The position numbers and the translations under genes were made by a program. From contig PDHQ01000073.1 in NCBI GenBank assembly GCA_003339415.1, positions 17,457 through 81,456 on the forward strand: a DNA stretch of 64,000 bases, written 5' to 3'. The notes beneath the pieces are model-generated. The model was not told the origin of the DNA. It was given only the letters and a program-made list of their open reading frames with translations, and did no database searches. Position 1 is the stretch's first letter. Every line of letters starts with the position of its first letter. Of this stretch, positions 26,361 to 38,720 are shown in pieces. The stretch is from Ophiocordyceps camponoti-saundersi (nom. inval.). Lineage: Eukaryota; Ascomycota; Sordariomycetes; Hypocreales; Ophiocordycipitaceae.

Positions 26361-26589
26361 TAATCTTATAAGTAATAACTAAAAATCCTAAAAAGGAAAT
26401 AATCGCTATAAAATAGTTTAGGGTATATAGCTAAGCGGTAAGATTATAGTATTATTATTTATACTTACTACTTATAAAAACTATACCGTTCTTTATTATA
26501 TTTTTAGATAAGACTTAAAATACTAGATTATTTTTATATACTTTTACTTATAATATTCTTATAACGCGCGGGTATTATAATCTTAAGTT

Positions 26590-27700
26590 TTAATTAGTTA
26601 GTAAAGAAAAGCACGTAAATAAGTAGCGAAGTTTATCTAAAGTAATATAGCTATAAAAATAATATATAAAATTAGGCGTAAAAGATAAGAATACTTATAA
26701 AATAATAGAGGAGGTATTTAGAGGGAAGAGATCGTAACTTATAAATATAATAAAGGAATAAATATATAATAACTTAGTAATCGAAGCCGTATATATATAA
26801 AATATAGAAATTAGTTATATAGCGTAGAAAAAAATCCTCTCTCTATTAAGTTTACTTTATTTATTATTAAAAACGGAAAGTATTTAGTATTTTTTCCCTT
26901 ATATACGCTTTTTAAGTATTTTACGATTTCTCGAGGGTTATTATTATATTAAAATTACGAAATATTATTATCTAAGACTTATATAGCGGTAAACTTTCTA
27001 AGATCCCTATTTAGGTAAATTACGAAGAGTATATATAATAGGAAGCTTTACTATACGCTAGGAATAATATTAGCAGATTCCGCTAAGAAACTTAAGTGCT
27101 ATATAATAAATATAAGTTTAGGAGAAATTTATTTTAGAAAAGCGGGAAATAATAAGGTAAAATAGGACTAAGAGAGCTAAGTAGTAGCTATGCCGCTGAA
27201 AAGAAATATAACTCTTATAGTAGTTATTAATAACTTAAATAATATAAATTAGATATATATTACTTGCTTTTTTAGGTAATATAACTAGATATAAAGTATT
27301 ATAATAGCTAGTTATAAGGAGGTAGTTAATTAATACTATTATTATTATAATAATAAGGTACTCTAAGTATTTTACGATTATATTATTATATATAAGGCGT
27401 TTAAAAACTAATACGCTAATTATATCGTTATAGGGAATTCTTATAATAGGAGCGGGTTTTCCGAATTATTAGATAAAACTATAATAAACTTTATTAAAAT
27501 AGCTAAAGCTAATAAGCACGTTCTAAGATAAAGTATAATATATTACTAAAGTTATAAGGTAATATAAGCAAGAGTATAGAAAGGAAATATAAATAGCGAA
27601 TAATAGTATAGAAAATTACTAAAAGGGAATTATCTAAAAGTTATAGGGGCGTATTATTTAAGCGTTTTAAGATAAAGATACCTTTATATATTAAGCGCTT
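26590..27700 (+). pseudogene. Family C, copy 4
   Basis: Carries the same ordered blocks as copies 2 and 3: GAGGAGGTATTTAGAGGGAAG (26,708), TCCTCTCTCTATTAAGTTTAC (26,833), CTAAGATCCCTATTTAGG (26,999), TAATAGCTAGTTATA (27,302), and a final AFKNQYANYIVIGNS-like segment (in-frame stop at the Q). Stops are TAA or TAG. Its C-terminal part after that segment is more open than in the other copies, giving KANKHVLR near 27,510. Unknown function. Confidence 0.55.
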
Positions 27701-28285
27701 AAAGTACCTTGCCTATTAATCGCGCCCGCCTCCGGAAATATAATTATAAGGTTAAGATAAGTAACTTAGATATTTAGCTTCTTACTCTCTTCCCGTACGC
27801 TAATAATCTTAATCGCACGCCCCGCTACCTCGCGCGCTTTAAGTAGCTTACTTATATATATCCGGAAAGATATATACGCGATAAATAGCGCTAATAACTA
27901 AGCTTAGCTGAGAAGTAGCCGCTTATAGTTACTCGCTATTTATAGGGCGTATATATTAAGCGTAATCGTTTTATAAACTTTAACCGAAGCCTTTTTCTTC
28001 TTTTTCGTTATACTAGCTATTTACCGCTAAAGCCGGGCTCCTTATTAGAGTTAAGTTTAGAGTAAAATAAGTAAAGTAAGTAGGTAGCTTATAAGATTTT
28101 CTTAAGCGCCCCGAGACCGCCGCTACTAATTTAAAGTTTAGCGTTATTTTACTCTTTTTCTATATCGCTTATATTCTCTATTACTTAGTTATTACTTTTT
28201 TATAACTTTAAGATAACGTTATTTATATTTATATTATTATTAATAAAAGTAGCACCTTTATTATCCTTATCCGAGTGCGGATAAG
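27701..28285. other. GC-richer patch, no gene recognised
   Basis: Contains unusually many CG and CC dinucleotides (for example GCGCCCGCCTCCGG near 27,724 and CGCGCGC near 27,832), so it was probably GC-rich coding or regulatory DNA. Two of the rare TGA triplets of the window lie near here (27,195 and 27,910). No frame could be held. Confidence 0.45.
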
Positions 28286-28289
28286 CTAT

Positions 28290-28570
28290 ATTACTATTTT
28301 TATCTTAAAAAGTAACTAGTTAAAGCTAAAGCTAAACTTCCGCTTTTACGCGTTAATATTAAATACTTTATATTTAATAATATCCCGCACTTTATATAAT
28401 TTAGTCGCGTCCTTAACTAGATTATTAGCTATCTAACTATTATAATATAAACTACTAATATTAGCTAAGTTATTAATAATAATAAATACGCTATACTTTT
28501 TAACCTTATAAACGTTACTAGCTATAAGGTAACTATTACTAAACTTAATAGTTACGCACTATAAGTATCC
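28290..28570 (-). pseudogene. Short decayed reading frame on the minus strand
   Basis: Reading the reverse complement, one frame gives about 90 codons almost free of stops, with the segments SNSYLIASNVYKVKKYSVF and ANNLVKDATKLYKVRDIIK. The texture is that of a soluble protein. Not recognised. It may be a fragment of a mobile element on the opposite strand from its neighbours. Confidence 0.35.
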
Positions 28571-31350
28571 GCTACTATTATTTATAAAATATATATTAGC
28601 GTATAATTATAAAATATAGTATAATAAAGGGAAGGCTAGCTTTAGAGTTTTATAATAGTAATACTTAAATTACTTTTTTAAATAAACTATTTTACTTAGC
28701 TTTTTTAAACGCTAGCTTTTTATTAGAAAAAGGAGATAATTTATTTTTTAACGATTTTTTAATATAAATAGTTAGAATATCTTTAACCTTAATACTTAGG
28801 AGCGTAATATTATAGAGGCGACTTAATTAATTATTAGTCGTTTTAAAAAGCGGAAGGGGCTAGTTTTTAAATAAAGCTTATAATTAGTAAGTATATAATA
28901 TAAAAAGGAAAAGAGATAAGAAGAATAAGAAATATAGCTTATAGATATAGGTTTAGATTATTTTTTAATTTTAGTATTTATTATTTTTATATCGGGTTTA
29001 GTATTATTCTCTTTAAGCTTAATATTAGTTTTAGAGTTTCTTTTATAATATTTAGCTTTTATTTTAATATTCGGATATACGGAATAAAAAGGTTAATAAA
29101 GTAATAACTTATTAGATATAGTTAAGTTTTATAAGATTATACTATTATTACGGTTATATATTTTTAAAGAATAATAACGGGGATAAGAAAGCGCTATAAG
29201 AAAAAAGTTAAAAAATTTAGTAAAGAATTTTTTAGAAAATATAAGAATACTTAATTAGTTAATATAATATAAATATTATAATAGCTACGTTTACTAAATA
29301 TTATTACGGAAAAAAGATATTAAGTAAATAATAATATTAATATTATAAATAAAGATTTTAAGCTATAAAAAAGGAGGGAAAAGAGAAAAACTATAATAGG
29401 CGAAATCTTAGTAAAATAGTTAGAGGCACGTGCTAGTAAAGGCTAAGGGGCAAGTAGAAATCTTAGTAAAAATAAGATAATAATTCTTAATTTTTATTAA
29501 TATTATTCTAAGTAATTTTACGATAAGGTAAATAATTAATATAATATTTAGGTATTTATATACTAAACCCGCCTTATAAACTTAGATATTAATAAGAGGA
29601 ATAAGGGAAACGGGAATAGGTATAAAAGTAAGGCGCTTCGCTACGTATTTTAGCGAAACGAAAACTATAAGGGAAACGAGTATCTGCTCCTATATTATAA
29701 TAAGTATAAGTATAGGGAGTAGTATAATTAACTTAAACCTAACTACTAATAGTAAAAAATACTCCTATATTCTATTTTACTTATAAAACCTTCAGAACTA
29801 TTAAGGGAAATTATAATAGTCCTAAGCTTTTTTTAAAACTAAGTAGTATAATTAGGAGGGAGTATATATCTAAAATTTTTAAACGCCTTTAAGTTTCGGT
29901 ATTTAGCTATCTTATTAGGGTAAGTAGCTAGAAAAGTTTATAAAAGGCCTTACCGCTAAGTTAAAAAGTTTAAGCGGTATTTTATAAGGTAGTTAATCTT
30001 TTACTATAAGTCTTATTAGCTTCTAAGTAAGGGGAAAAGTTTAACTAATCTTAAAAATAAAAAATCTATAAATATAGTTAGATTATTATAGTACGTAATT
30101 CCTATAATATATTCGTAATAATTAAAGTCGCTAAAAGAGAGGCTATAATTATAGTTTAGTTTATATTAGAATCTAGGTTTAATTAGTAATAATATATTTT
30201 TAATATAAATCTTATTAATCGCTAAAAAGTCTAGCTATAAGCTTTAAATATATATAATAGGGGAGGATCGTATTATAGAATAAAGTTTTTTATATTATAT
30301 ATAAGTATATAAGAGTATATATATATTAAGGAGAAAGAATAAAGAAAAAGAAAAACTTATAAGTAAAATCGTAGTAAAATATATATATAAGAGGATATAC
30401 TAATAGAGATATAAGGGGATTATAAGATCGTAGTAAAAATAAATCGTAATTCCTAGTTATTTCGCTAAATATTATTTATATTTAATTTTACTTTACGAGA
30501 AAATATATTAAGTTTTACGGAAAGTAACTATATATAGCTAAGTAAGTAGCTTATATTAGATATTATAGAGAGTATAGGCCTAATAATAATATATAGCTAA
30601 TATTAGTAAAGTATATAAGATTATAAGTAAGAAGGTTCGAGGGGTTTATTTTTAGAAATATTTATTAAAAAATATAATTATATACTTAGGCGGGAGTATA
30701 ACTAAAGTCTATATAAGAAAAAATAATAAATTAAAAGTATATTTAAATATATATATTAAAAAAAAGAAAGTAAGGATATATTACGCGTTTAGTAAGTATA
30801 AGGTAGGAGAAGTAAGTAGAGATAAGTATTATTTATTTATAGTAGCTTATAAAAGTAAGCGCTAGTAAGCTTAGTTAGAGTTTAATTTAGCACGTACGGG
30901 GCAGGTTAGACTTATTATTAATATTATCCTTATATACTCTTATTTTCTAAAAGCTATAATTTAATTCTTCTACTAAATTATCTAACTTTTCTTTTTTCTA
31001 TTATATATATATATAAGGAAAAAAAATATAAAAGGTTATAAAGAGATAATTTTAGTATAGTAAGGGAACTAATAAATTAAGAAAGAAATAATAACTACGT
31101 TAAAAAAGGAGGGCGGTTATACTTATTTTAACCTAAAATAATAATTTATATAGAATAAAGGGGGGGTTATATTAAATAGTGCTAGTAGCTATACTAGTCG
31201 TATTTTTAATAGCAGGGCGTTAAGAATACTAAAATATATATTATAAAACTCTATATAATTTCTTTAATACTTTTTTTTATAAGTATAAATACGGAAATAT
31301 ATATATATATTATAGATAAATACTTTAGCAGCGGTAGCAGAGATAATAAA
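28571..31350. other. RIP-decayed sequence, no gene recognised
   Basis: AT-rich with scattered coding-like texture around 29.6-30.0 kb. No frame, terminal repeats or RNA gene could be identified. Confidence 0.45.
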
Positions 31351-31354
31351 GAAA

Positions 31355-31985
31355 GTTATATATTAGCCTTACTTAGGGTAAAATAAAAGGTATAGAAATA
31401 GTTAAATTAAATAGTTCCGGAACCCTTTTTTTCCCTTTAAAGTTTATAATAACGGGAATATAAAAGGCGGTTAAGATAAGATAGGAATTATTATAATACT
31501 AAATATATAATATAGATTAGTTTCCGTTAAGAGAGGAAGGAATTAACTAATAATTAGTCCTTAACCTTATTTTTATAGCTATCCTAAAAGTTATAAATTA
31601 TAAGTCGAGTTTTAAAAAGAACTTATAGTAAAACTCTACTAAACGGAATTATAACCTTATTTTAAATACTAGAATTTAATATTATAAATTACTAATTTAT
31701 GCACTTCTTTTATAATTTTCTATTTTTAGTAAAATAGTTCCCTTTTTCTTTTTCCTTATTCCTCTTATTTTTATATAGAAATCCGACTTCTTATCGCTTT
31801 CTTTATAGAGAATTACTATCTAACTTATCCCTAAAAAGCTAGAGATTACCTCTTATATTATCTAAAAGCTATAATTAAATAAGAAGTTACGCTTTTAAGG
31901 TATTTACTATACTTACTAAAGGTATCTTTCTTCCTACGCTAAATTATAATATTAGATTCTAGGATTACTATAATATTATCTTAAG
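31355..31985 (+). repeat. Dispersed LTR-like repeat L, copy 1
   Basis: About 600 bp shared with copies at 32.29, 34.15 and 42.30 kb. Ordered landmarks are TTAAATTAAATAGTTCC, a TATAATATAGATTAGTTTCC block, an AAAGTTATAAATTATAAGT block, AAACTCTACTAAACGGAATTA, TTATTTTTATATAGAAA, and GAATTACTATCTAACTTATCCC. It has no coding frame and several copies, which is what solo LTRs look like. The TG...CA ends of an LTR would be erased by RIP, so the ends cannot be fixed. A non-LTR interpretation remains possible. Confidence 0.6.
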
Positions 31986-32284
31986 TTAGTTATTATAAGC
32001 TAATATATATATATATATATATATATTAGAGTTTAGTTTATTATAAAGGAGAAAAGGAGTAAGCGTATTAGTAAAAGAAAAATATATAAAGAGTAAGCGT
32101 AAAGTTATATAAAAGGGGGGGAGTTCTTAGATAATAGTAGTTTTTAAAGATAAGAGTAAGGCTCTAGCTATAGTTAATTTTACGAAGTAAAAGTTATCTA
32201 GTAAAAAGTAATTTAATAGCGGTAATAGTAATACCTAAGAAAGGTAAGCGCTATACGAATATAAAATACTAATAAAGGCTTACG

Positions 32285-32695
32285 CTAAGATAGATTAAAT
32301 AGTTATCGGTACTTTTTTATCTCCTAATACTTTATATAGATAAGGGTAATAAAAAGCGCCTAAAATAAGATAGCGGTTATTATAAAGTATATAGTACTAT
32401 TTAATTTCCCTCGAGAAAGGAAGAATTAGGCTAATTATTAGCCTTAAAGCTTATTTTTATAATATTCTTAAAAGTTATATATTATAAGTTAAATATTAGA
32501 AAGGGCTTATAAGTAAAACTTTACTAAATAGAATTAGAGATTTACTTTAAACCTTAAACTTTTATATAGCGAGTAAGTAAGTTAACTATTATTATAAAGT
32601 TTTAAAAGTTTAGTTAGATAGTTTTTATACCTTTATCTCTCCCTTTCTTATCTTTATATAGAAAATAAATATATTATTACTTTTATAATAAAAGA
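32285..32695 (+). repeat. LTR-like repeat L, copy 2 (partial)
   Basis: Shorter member of the L family, starting at AGATTAAATAGTTAT and carrying the middle blocks (AAAAGTTATATATTATAAGTT, AAAACTTTACTAAATAGAATT, CTTTATATAGAAAATA). The last part present in copies 1, 3 and 4 is missing or unrecognisable. It lies only about 300 bp after copy 1, in the same orientation. Confidence 0.5.
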
Positions 32696-32699
32696 TACT

Positions 32700-34140
32700 A
32701 ATAGAGCTTATTACTATATATAATATAGCTATATATCCTAATATATATAAGTTAAAGATAATAGTTACGTAAAGGGGTATATAGATATTATAAGTATTTA
32801 TTATAAAGTAAACTTAACTATATAGTTTTTATTTTATAGCTAGAATATATTTATAACTACTATTAAAATATATAGCTTTTAAGCTAGTAATAAAAGAATT
32901 TTATACTATTACTTAAAAATAATAATTATTACTATTTATATAAAAATATTATATTAATTATTAATATATTAACTATTAATATTTTTATCGTTAATATTTT
33001 TATTATTAGTATATTCTTTTTATAGTTTATTAGTAAATATTTTATTAATATCTAGTTACTTATTATAAGTAATTAAGGTTATAAAACGTTACGTAAACGC
33101 CGTAATAATTAAGTCTTAGTTAGGACTTAAATCCTTAAGGGGTAAGCTAGTTTTCTTCCTCTTATCGATTTCTACGGCTTTAATAGTAAGCTTCTTTATA
33201 CGGGTAATCTAAGCACGGGCTTTCGTTTTCTCTTTCTAGGAATCTTCTAATTCTTCTCGATCTATTTACTATTACTTTGCCCTTTTAATATAAAAATTTC
33301 TTAATATTATATTCTTTATTTTATAAACTTAGCGGGCTTTTTATAATATTATAAATAAGTATAATAGCTTACTTAATATAAAGTATTATTTAGGCGAAAG
33401 AAGGATAAATTAATATTAATCTTTTAATATTTTTATAATAAGGGGAGGTATAGGAATAGAGGATATATTAAGTAGCGAGTATATATAAGTTATAAGGTAA
33501 TATTATATATATATAAGTATTTATCGTAATAAGATATTTTATAAAAAAGTATATTAAAGTTTATATATAAAATTATATTAAGGTAATAAAAATAAATATT
33601 ATTTATTATTAAGATTATAATTATAATACGAGGATAATAATAGAGAGGCGAAATATAAAAGGGAGAATAAAGGAATATACTAAAAGGAAAATAAAAGTAA
33701 AAAGGAATATATAATAAGGTAAGGGTAATATAAAATATTAAGATTACTATATAGAGTTTTATTTAGTTAGAATATAGGTTTATAACTAGCTTTTTTATAT
33801 ATATATATAGTAATTAAAGAGAGAATTAGTAATATTATAAGTAGGGAAGATTATAAGTTATATTATAACTAAGGAAAATTATAAGTTATACTATAAGTAG
33901 GAAAGATTAGGATATAACTTATAAATTTATAATAAAATAAAAAGAGAGATAGGTAGTAAAGCGAGCGTATATAGGGTATATTAAGGAAAAGAGATAGTAA
34001 TATTAAAAAGAAATAATAAGTATAAGAGTACGTAAGTATAGATTATAAAAGATACCTTTAAGGATTATATTAATAGTAAACTAATAAATTATAATTAAGG
34101 AGTTATTAGGTATTTTATAGCGATAGTAATAGAGATCCCT
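32700..34140. other. RIP-decayed sequence with a short tandem repeat
   Basis: Very AT-rich; nothing gene-like was recognised apart from the 28-bp repeat listed separately. A slightly GC-richer segment at 33,060-33,280 has a coding texture. Confidence 0.45.
33841..33916. repeat. 28-bp tandem repeat, about 2.5 copies
   Basis: The motif G(T)AGG(G)AAGATTATAAGTTATA.TATAA recurs with a 28-bp period and small transitions. Local duplication with no evident role. Confidence 0.7.
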
Positions 34141-34154
34141 AAAAGGGAAACTAT

Positions 34155-34735
34155 ATTAGCCTTATATAGGGAGCTATTAGAGGCTTATATAAAATTTAAT
34201 TAAATAGTCTCTTAACTTTTTTTTTTATTTTAAGAGATTTAAGTATTAAGATATAAAAGGCGGTTAAGAGAGGATAAGGACTATAACTAAGTATAAAGCG
34301 TAGATTAGTTTCCCTCGGGCTAAGAAAGAGGAAGGAATTAACGAAAAATTAGCCCTTAACCTTATCTTAATAGCTATTAAAAAAGTTATTAATTATAAGT
34401 TATATCTTAGAAAGGAGTTATAATAAAACTTTACTAAATAAAATTATAGCTTTTTTTTTAAATATTATACTTTTATATAATAAATTACTAATTAAAACTT
34501 TATTCTTAAAATTTTAAATACTTTATTAAATAGTTCTCTTTTCTTTTTTCTTATTTCTTTTATTTTTATATAGAAAATTACCTTCTTATTATTTTCCCGA
34601 TAAAGAATTTTAATCTAGCTTATCCCCTTATAGCTAAAGATCCCCCTTATATTAGTTAAAAATTATAGTTACCTAGGATTAAAAGTTATAGTTTTTTATA
34701 TATAGGTATTTAGCTATTTACTTACTTAATCGTAT
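34155..34735 (+). repeat. LTR-like repeat L, copy 3
   Basis: Full-length-looking member. It opens with ATTAGCCTTATATAGGGAGC and TTTAATTAAATAGTCTC, then carries the GATTAGTTTCCCTCGGG, AAACTTTACTAAATAAAATT and TTATTTTTATATAGAAAATT blocks. Together with copy 4 (8.1 kb downstream, same orientation) it could in principle bound a degraded retroelement, but no retrotransposon motifs were seen between them. Confidence 0.6.
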
Positions 34736-34739
34736 TACT

Positions 34740-36640
34740 TTAATACGCTATAAATAGCGAAGCTTATTTAAGCTCCCTTTTAAAATAGCTATAATTATAT
34801 AATAGAAAGTTCTTTTTAATCTCGATTTTTACTCTAGATTTATAATATCTTCGTACCTTTAGCTATCGAGTATATTTATTATAAGAAATATCCTTTATAA
34901 CTAATAAGATCCTATTAACTAAAAAGTATATCTTAGTTATCTAGCTTAGATATTTTTCTTCTACTTAATACTTATTTTAAATTCTATCTATTCGATAAAA
35001 TATATTCTTATAAATATTATATATATAATTAATAAGATACTTATTACTAAGAGGATAATAGTTTCTAACTATCTTTTACTAAAATAATATAATAGCTTTT
35101 AACTATTAAACTCCTTAACTTAAATATACTTACTAATATTTAAATAAATATTATAATAACTTAATAAGACGCTTACTCTAAACCTAGGTATAGAGGAAGA
35201 ATATACTAATAAGAGGCTATAATATCTAGCTATTATAGCTTTATAAGCTATTACTAATATATAACTAAAGCTTACTAAGGTATTATTAGTTAATATAAAC
35301 TTATTACTACTAATAACTATTAACTATTACCTTATAAAAGATTACTAAGCTTAAATAGATAACTATTTTAGAAACGCTTAACTTTAGCGATAGTTAACTT
35401 AAAAATAATAAAAATATAATAATATATAAATAATACGCTTATTTAAAGAAAAAATATTAAAGCTATCGCCTAAGCTATAATATATTAATATTTATTAGTA
35501 TTAACTAGGAGGGGAGATTTAAGAAAAATAATATTAAGATTACTTAAATTTAAACTTCTAATATAGTTAAAGATAGTTTTATAAAACCTCTTTAAGGAAA
35601 ATTATCTAAGGAGTTTAAAACTAAACTTATATTTAAAAGTAAAGTTATTTAACTCCTAATTATTAATATATTTCTTTTTTATTATTATATTTTTTTTTTA
35701 TTTTTACTTATATTTTATATTATTATTTACGTAAGTATTATTTTTATATTTACTATATACTATTTTTTTTTTCTTTATATAAAGGAGAAGTTACCTCTTA
35801 AACTAGCGTTTTTTCTCCGTATTTACCTAGGCTTATTAGGCTATAGTTAAAATAAAAAAGTACGGTATACCCCCTAGCTACTATATAAAATACTTAAGAT
35901 ACTCTAGCGAGAGGAGACTAATTTACTTATTCGGAGGCTTAGGGGAATACTTAAGTTTTATAATCTCTCTATTCTTCGTAATATTATCGTTATTAGTAAT
36001 TATATTAGTAAGCTATATTATTATTCTAGCTATTTTTATTAGATATTAGAAAGAATATTATCGCTTAAGGTTAGCTTATAAATAGCTTATATAAGCGCTA
36101 TATTAAAAGCTAGGAAATAATATATAATATTAAAATAAATATATTTTAGTTTTTAGATAGCTATATTTTTAATAAGGCGTAATATTCTAATTATTATAAC
36201 TTTATATAATTAAGGCTTTAAAATATATATAGCTATATATAATTTAAATAGCTATTAGCTAAGTAAATATAATAATCTTAGCTAAAAGAATAATATTTCT
36301 TATAAGTAGCGTAAATACTTATTATTTTAATATTTATAAAAGAAAAAAAATATATTATTTTAAGTTATATATAAAATCTATAAGCGAATACTTATATTAA
36401 TACTAAAAGCGTTTATTATAGCTAATATTAGCGCGTATATAGTTAGAATCTTAAGGAGGCGATAACGCCCTTCTAATATGCTACGATTAAGGGTAGAAAA
36501 AAATTCTATATTTCTTTTCTTATAAAAGAATCTATATAAGAAAAAAAAAAGAGGAAGAGGATAAAGAAAGAAGGAAGAAAAAGAAAAAGAGAGGAAAAGA
36601 AGAGGGCGTTTTATATTTTACCTAGATAACTTATTTAGTA
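34740..36640. other. RIP-decayed sequence, no gene recognised
   Basis: Extremely AT-rich, with weak coding texture near 35.8-36.0 kb. It ends in a purine-rich run (36,538-36,605, mostly GA and AAG) just before the first satellite island. Confidence 0.45.
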
Positions 36641-36654
36641 TAATTAGTTTAATA

Positions 36655-37005
36655 GGTATAAAAGAGTAGTAAATAGTAACGGGTTTATTTACTAGGGGAT
36701 AAGAAAAGTAGTAAACGAGTTTATTCTAAGAATAGTAATTAATAAGTTTATACCTTATAGGATAAGAATAGTAGTTAACGGTTTTATTCCTTAAGGGAGA
36801 AGAATAGTATTTAATAAGTTTATCCCTTAAGGGATAAGAATAGTAGTTAATAGTTTTATACTTTAGAGGATAAGAATAGTATTTAACGAGTTTATCCCTT
36901 AGGGGAGAAGAATAGTATTTAAGAGGTTTATCCCTTAGTAGATAAGATAAGTAGTTAATAAGTTTATCCCCTAAGGGATAAGATAAGTAGTTAACGGGTT
37001 TCTAT
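36655..37005. repeat. 36-bp palindromic satellite, island S1
   Basis: About nine monomers of the same 36-bp unit that builds the large arrays (AGTAGTTAATAAGTTTATCC followed by CTTAAGGGATAAGAA), more diverged from each other than in the large arrays. Several keep the palindrome TTATCCCTTAAGGGATAA. No 180-bp header is present. The island is followed by a flank shared with island S2. Confidence 0.88.
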
Positions 37006-37350
37006 TACGCTAATATTATTACTTAGTATTAAATATTAGCGCGGTAAATAAGTAAATATAAGAGATATAAGAGTATTATTCGGATAAATTTACTTAAATA
37101 GTTAAGTAATATAATAACTAAAACTATACGTTCCTTAGCTTATATATAGATATTATACTATAATATATTCTATAATAGTATTTTATAAATTATATTTAAA
37201 TATAAGAACTCCTAAAAATATTATAATATATAAGGAGCTACTTTAGAGCTATTTAGGTAATAAGTTTATAATTAAGCTTACGAAGGAATATAAGTATAAT
37301 TATAAAACCCTTATAAAGAAACTAAAGGATAATTTAAGATTTCTTTTAAA
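37006..37350. repeat. Flank shared by satellite islands S1 and S2, copy 1
   Basis: The sequence after the last monomer (GGTTTCTATTACGCTAATATTA..., AGGAGCTACTTTAGAGCTAT near 37,231) aligns with that after island S2 (43,525-43,870, for example AGGAGTTACTTTAAAGCTAT). The two islands and their flanks are therefore copies of one larger repeat and not independent satellite insertions. Confidence 0.65.
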
Positions 37351-37399
37351 AAAGAAGTAATAGAAAGTTATTATAAACTAAGCTAAGGATATAAAAAAT

Positions 37400-37740
37400 A
37401 TATAAAGTTAAAGTAAGTAAAATTCTTATTAGCTAAGGATAATAGTAGCTAATTAATCTTTTTCTAATAGCTAAGGGAGAATATTACTAGCTATAAAAGA
37501 AATATAGTAGCTATTAATTAAAATACTATTAGTAAATTTATTTTTAAGTTTATTGTTTACTTAGCTAATAACGCTATAAGAGATAAGATATATTAAGAAA
37601 TCGTCCTTAAACCTATTCTAGTTTATTAAGTTTATTAGCTATTTTAAAATAAACTATTATAAAACTTTAAAAAAGAGGTATTAATAAAGGTATAATAGCT
37701 AGCGTTATCTAGATTTCGGTTTCTTAAGCTAATATACTAT
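37400..37740 (+). pseudogene. Decayed coding family G, copy 1
   Basis: Aligns with 44,905-45,240 and 54,327-54,660. In the second copy one forward frame reads VKYFLAKNNSN near 44,917 and FLYVYRLPY-like sequence near the end, with stops only TAA or TAG. Shared DNA landmarks are AAGTAAGTAAAAT.CTT, CTAATAGCTAAG and AAATCGT.CTTAAA. The product is unknown. In all three places it lies downstream of, or next to, 36-bp satellite DNA. Confidence 0.5.
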
Positions 37741-38390
37741 AAGTATAGGATAAAATAAACGATAAATTCGAATCCCTTATTTTTATAATTATATACGCTA
37801 ATAAGCTAATAGTATATTAATATAGTTCCGTGCTTTTAAAAATACTAAATAAGATTAACCTTAAAAGAATAATTTCTAAGGATTATCTTAAAAAGTTTTA
37901 TTAAGCGGAAGATAGATAGTAGTCCTCTAACTTAGATAACTAGCTTTTATAAGGGAAAATACCCCCCTTTATTAAAACTATTACCCTCCTAGCTAAGGAG
38001 GAATTTAACGCCGAAATAAATAAGAATTAGGTTTTAAGTACTAAAACCCTTAATTAAATAGTTTTAAAAAGTTATATATCTCCTAGTAACTAAACTAATA
38101 AAGTAATTATTAGGGACGGTCTCCTCGATACTTAGACTAAGCTAAAAAAACTACTTTTAAAGTTTAGCTCCCTTAGATTACTAAAATAAAGAAAGCTTTT
38201 TATATTAAAGCTATTTTACGGTTATTATATAAGCTTTAAATACTTATAACTTTTCTTACTTAATATTTACGAGGAGGAAGGGAAAGGTATTTTAGTTTAG
38301 ATAATATACTTAAATAAAAGTATAATAATTTTTCTTTATTTTAACTTTTTTACTAGACCCTTATATTTATAATAAATTACTTTACTTTAA
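37741..38390. other. RIP-decayed sequence, no gene recognised
   Basis: Coding-like texture (many AAG, CTT and CCC patches) continuing from the family G copy, but no frame could be held with confidence. Confidence 0.4.
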
Positions 38391-38394
38391 TTTT

Positions 38395-38720
38395 AAGATT
38401 TTTCAAGCCTACTTCTTAATATTAAGCTACTTATTACCCTCTCTAAGCTTTAAACCGTTATCTAGGAATAGATTTAGTATATCCTTAATTAAGCGAGGCG
38501 TAACTTAAGGATTTAGATAGTTTTTATATATAATAGAGTTAGTAAAAATATCCTAGCTACTAATAAAGTAACTTACTATCTATAAAGCCTTACTAATCTC
38601 TGCCCTATAAGTATACTTAGAGTGCTAACGCTAATTATAGGTAGCTACCTTAATCTTATTCTAAATATAATTAAAATAACTATAACCTCCTTAGCTATAT
38701 ATCGAAATATACTTATAAAA
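38395..38720 (-). pseudogene. Short decayed reading frame on the minus strand
   Basis: The reverse complement gives about 105 codons with few stops, including HSKYTYRAEISKAL and TPRLIKDILNLFLDNGLKLR. All stops are TAA or TAG. The family is not recognised. It lies on the strand opposite to the well preserved frame at 40.6 kb. Confidence 0.35.

Noticed and set aside
38285..38325. SLDNIL, resembling the YLDDIL motif of a Gypsy reverse transcriptase
   Set aside because: The surrounding frame has none of the other polymerase blocks and quickly fills with stops. The match is too short.
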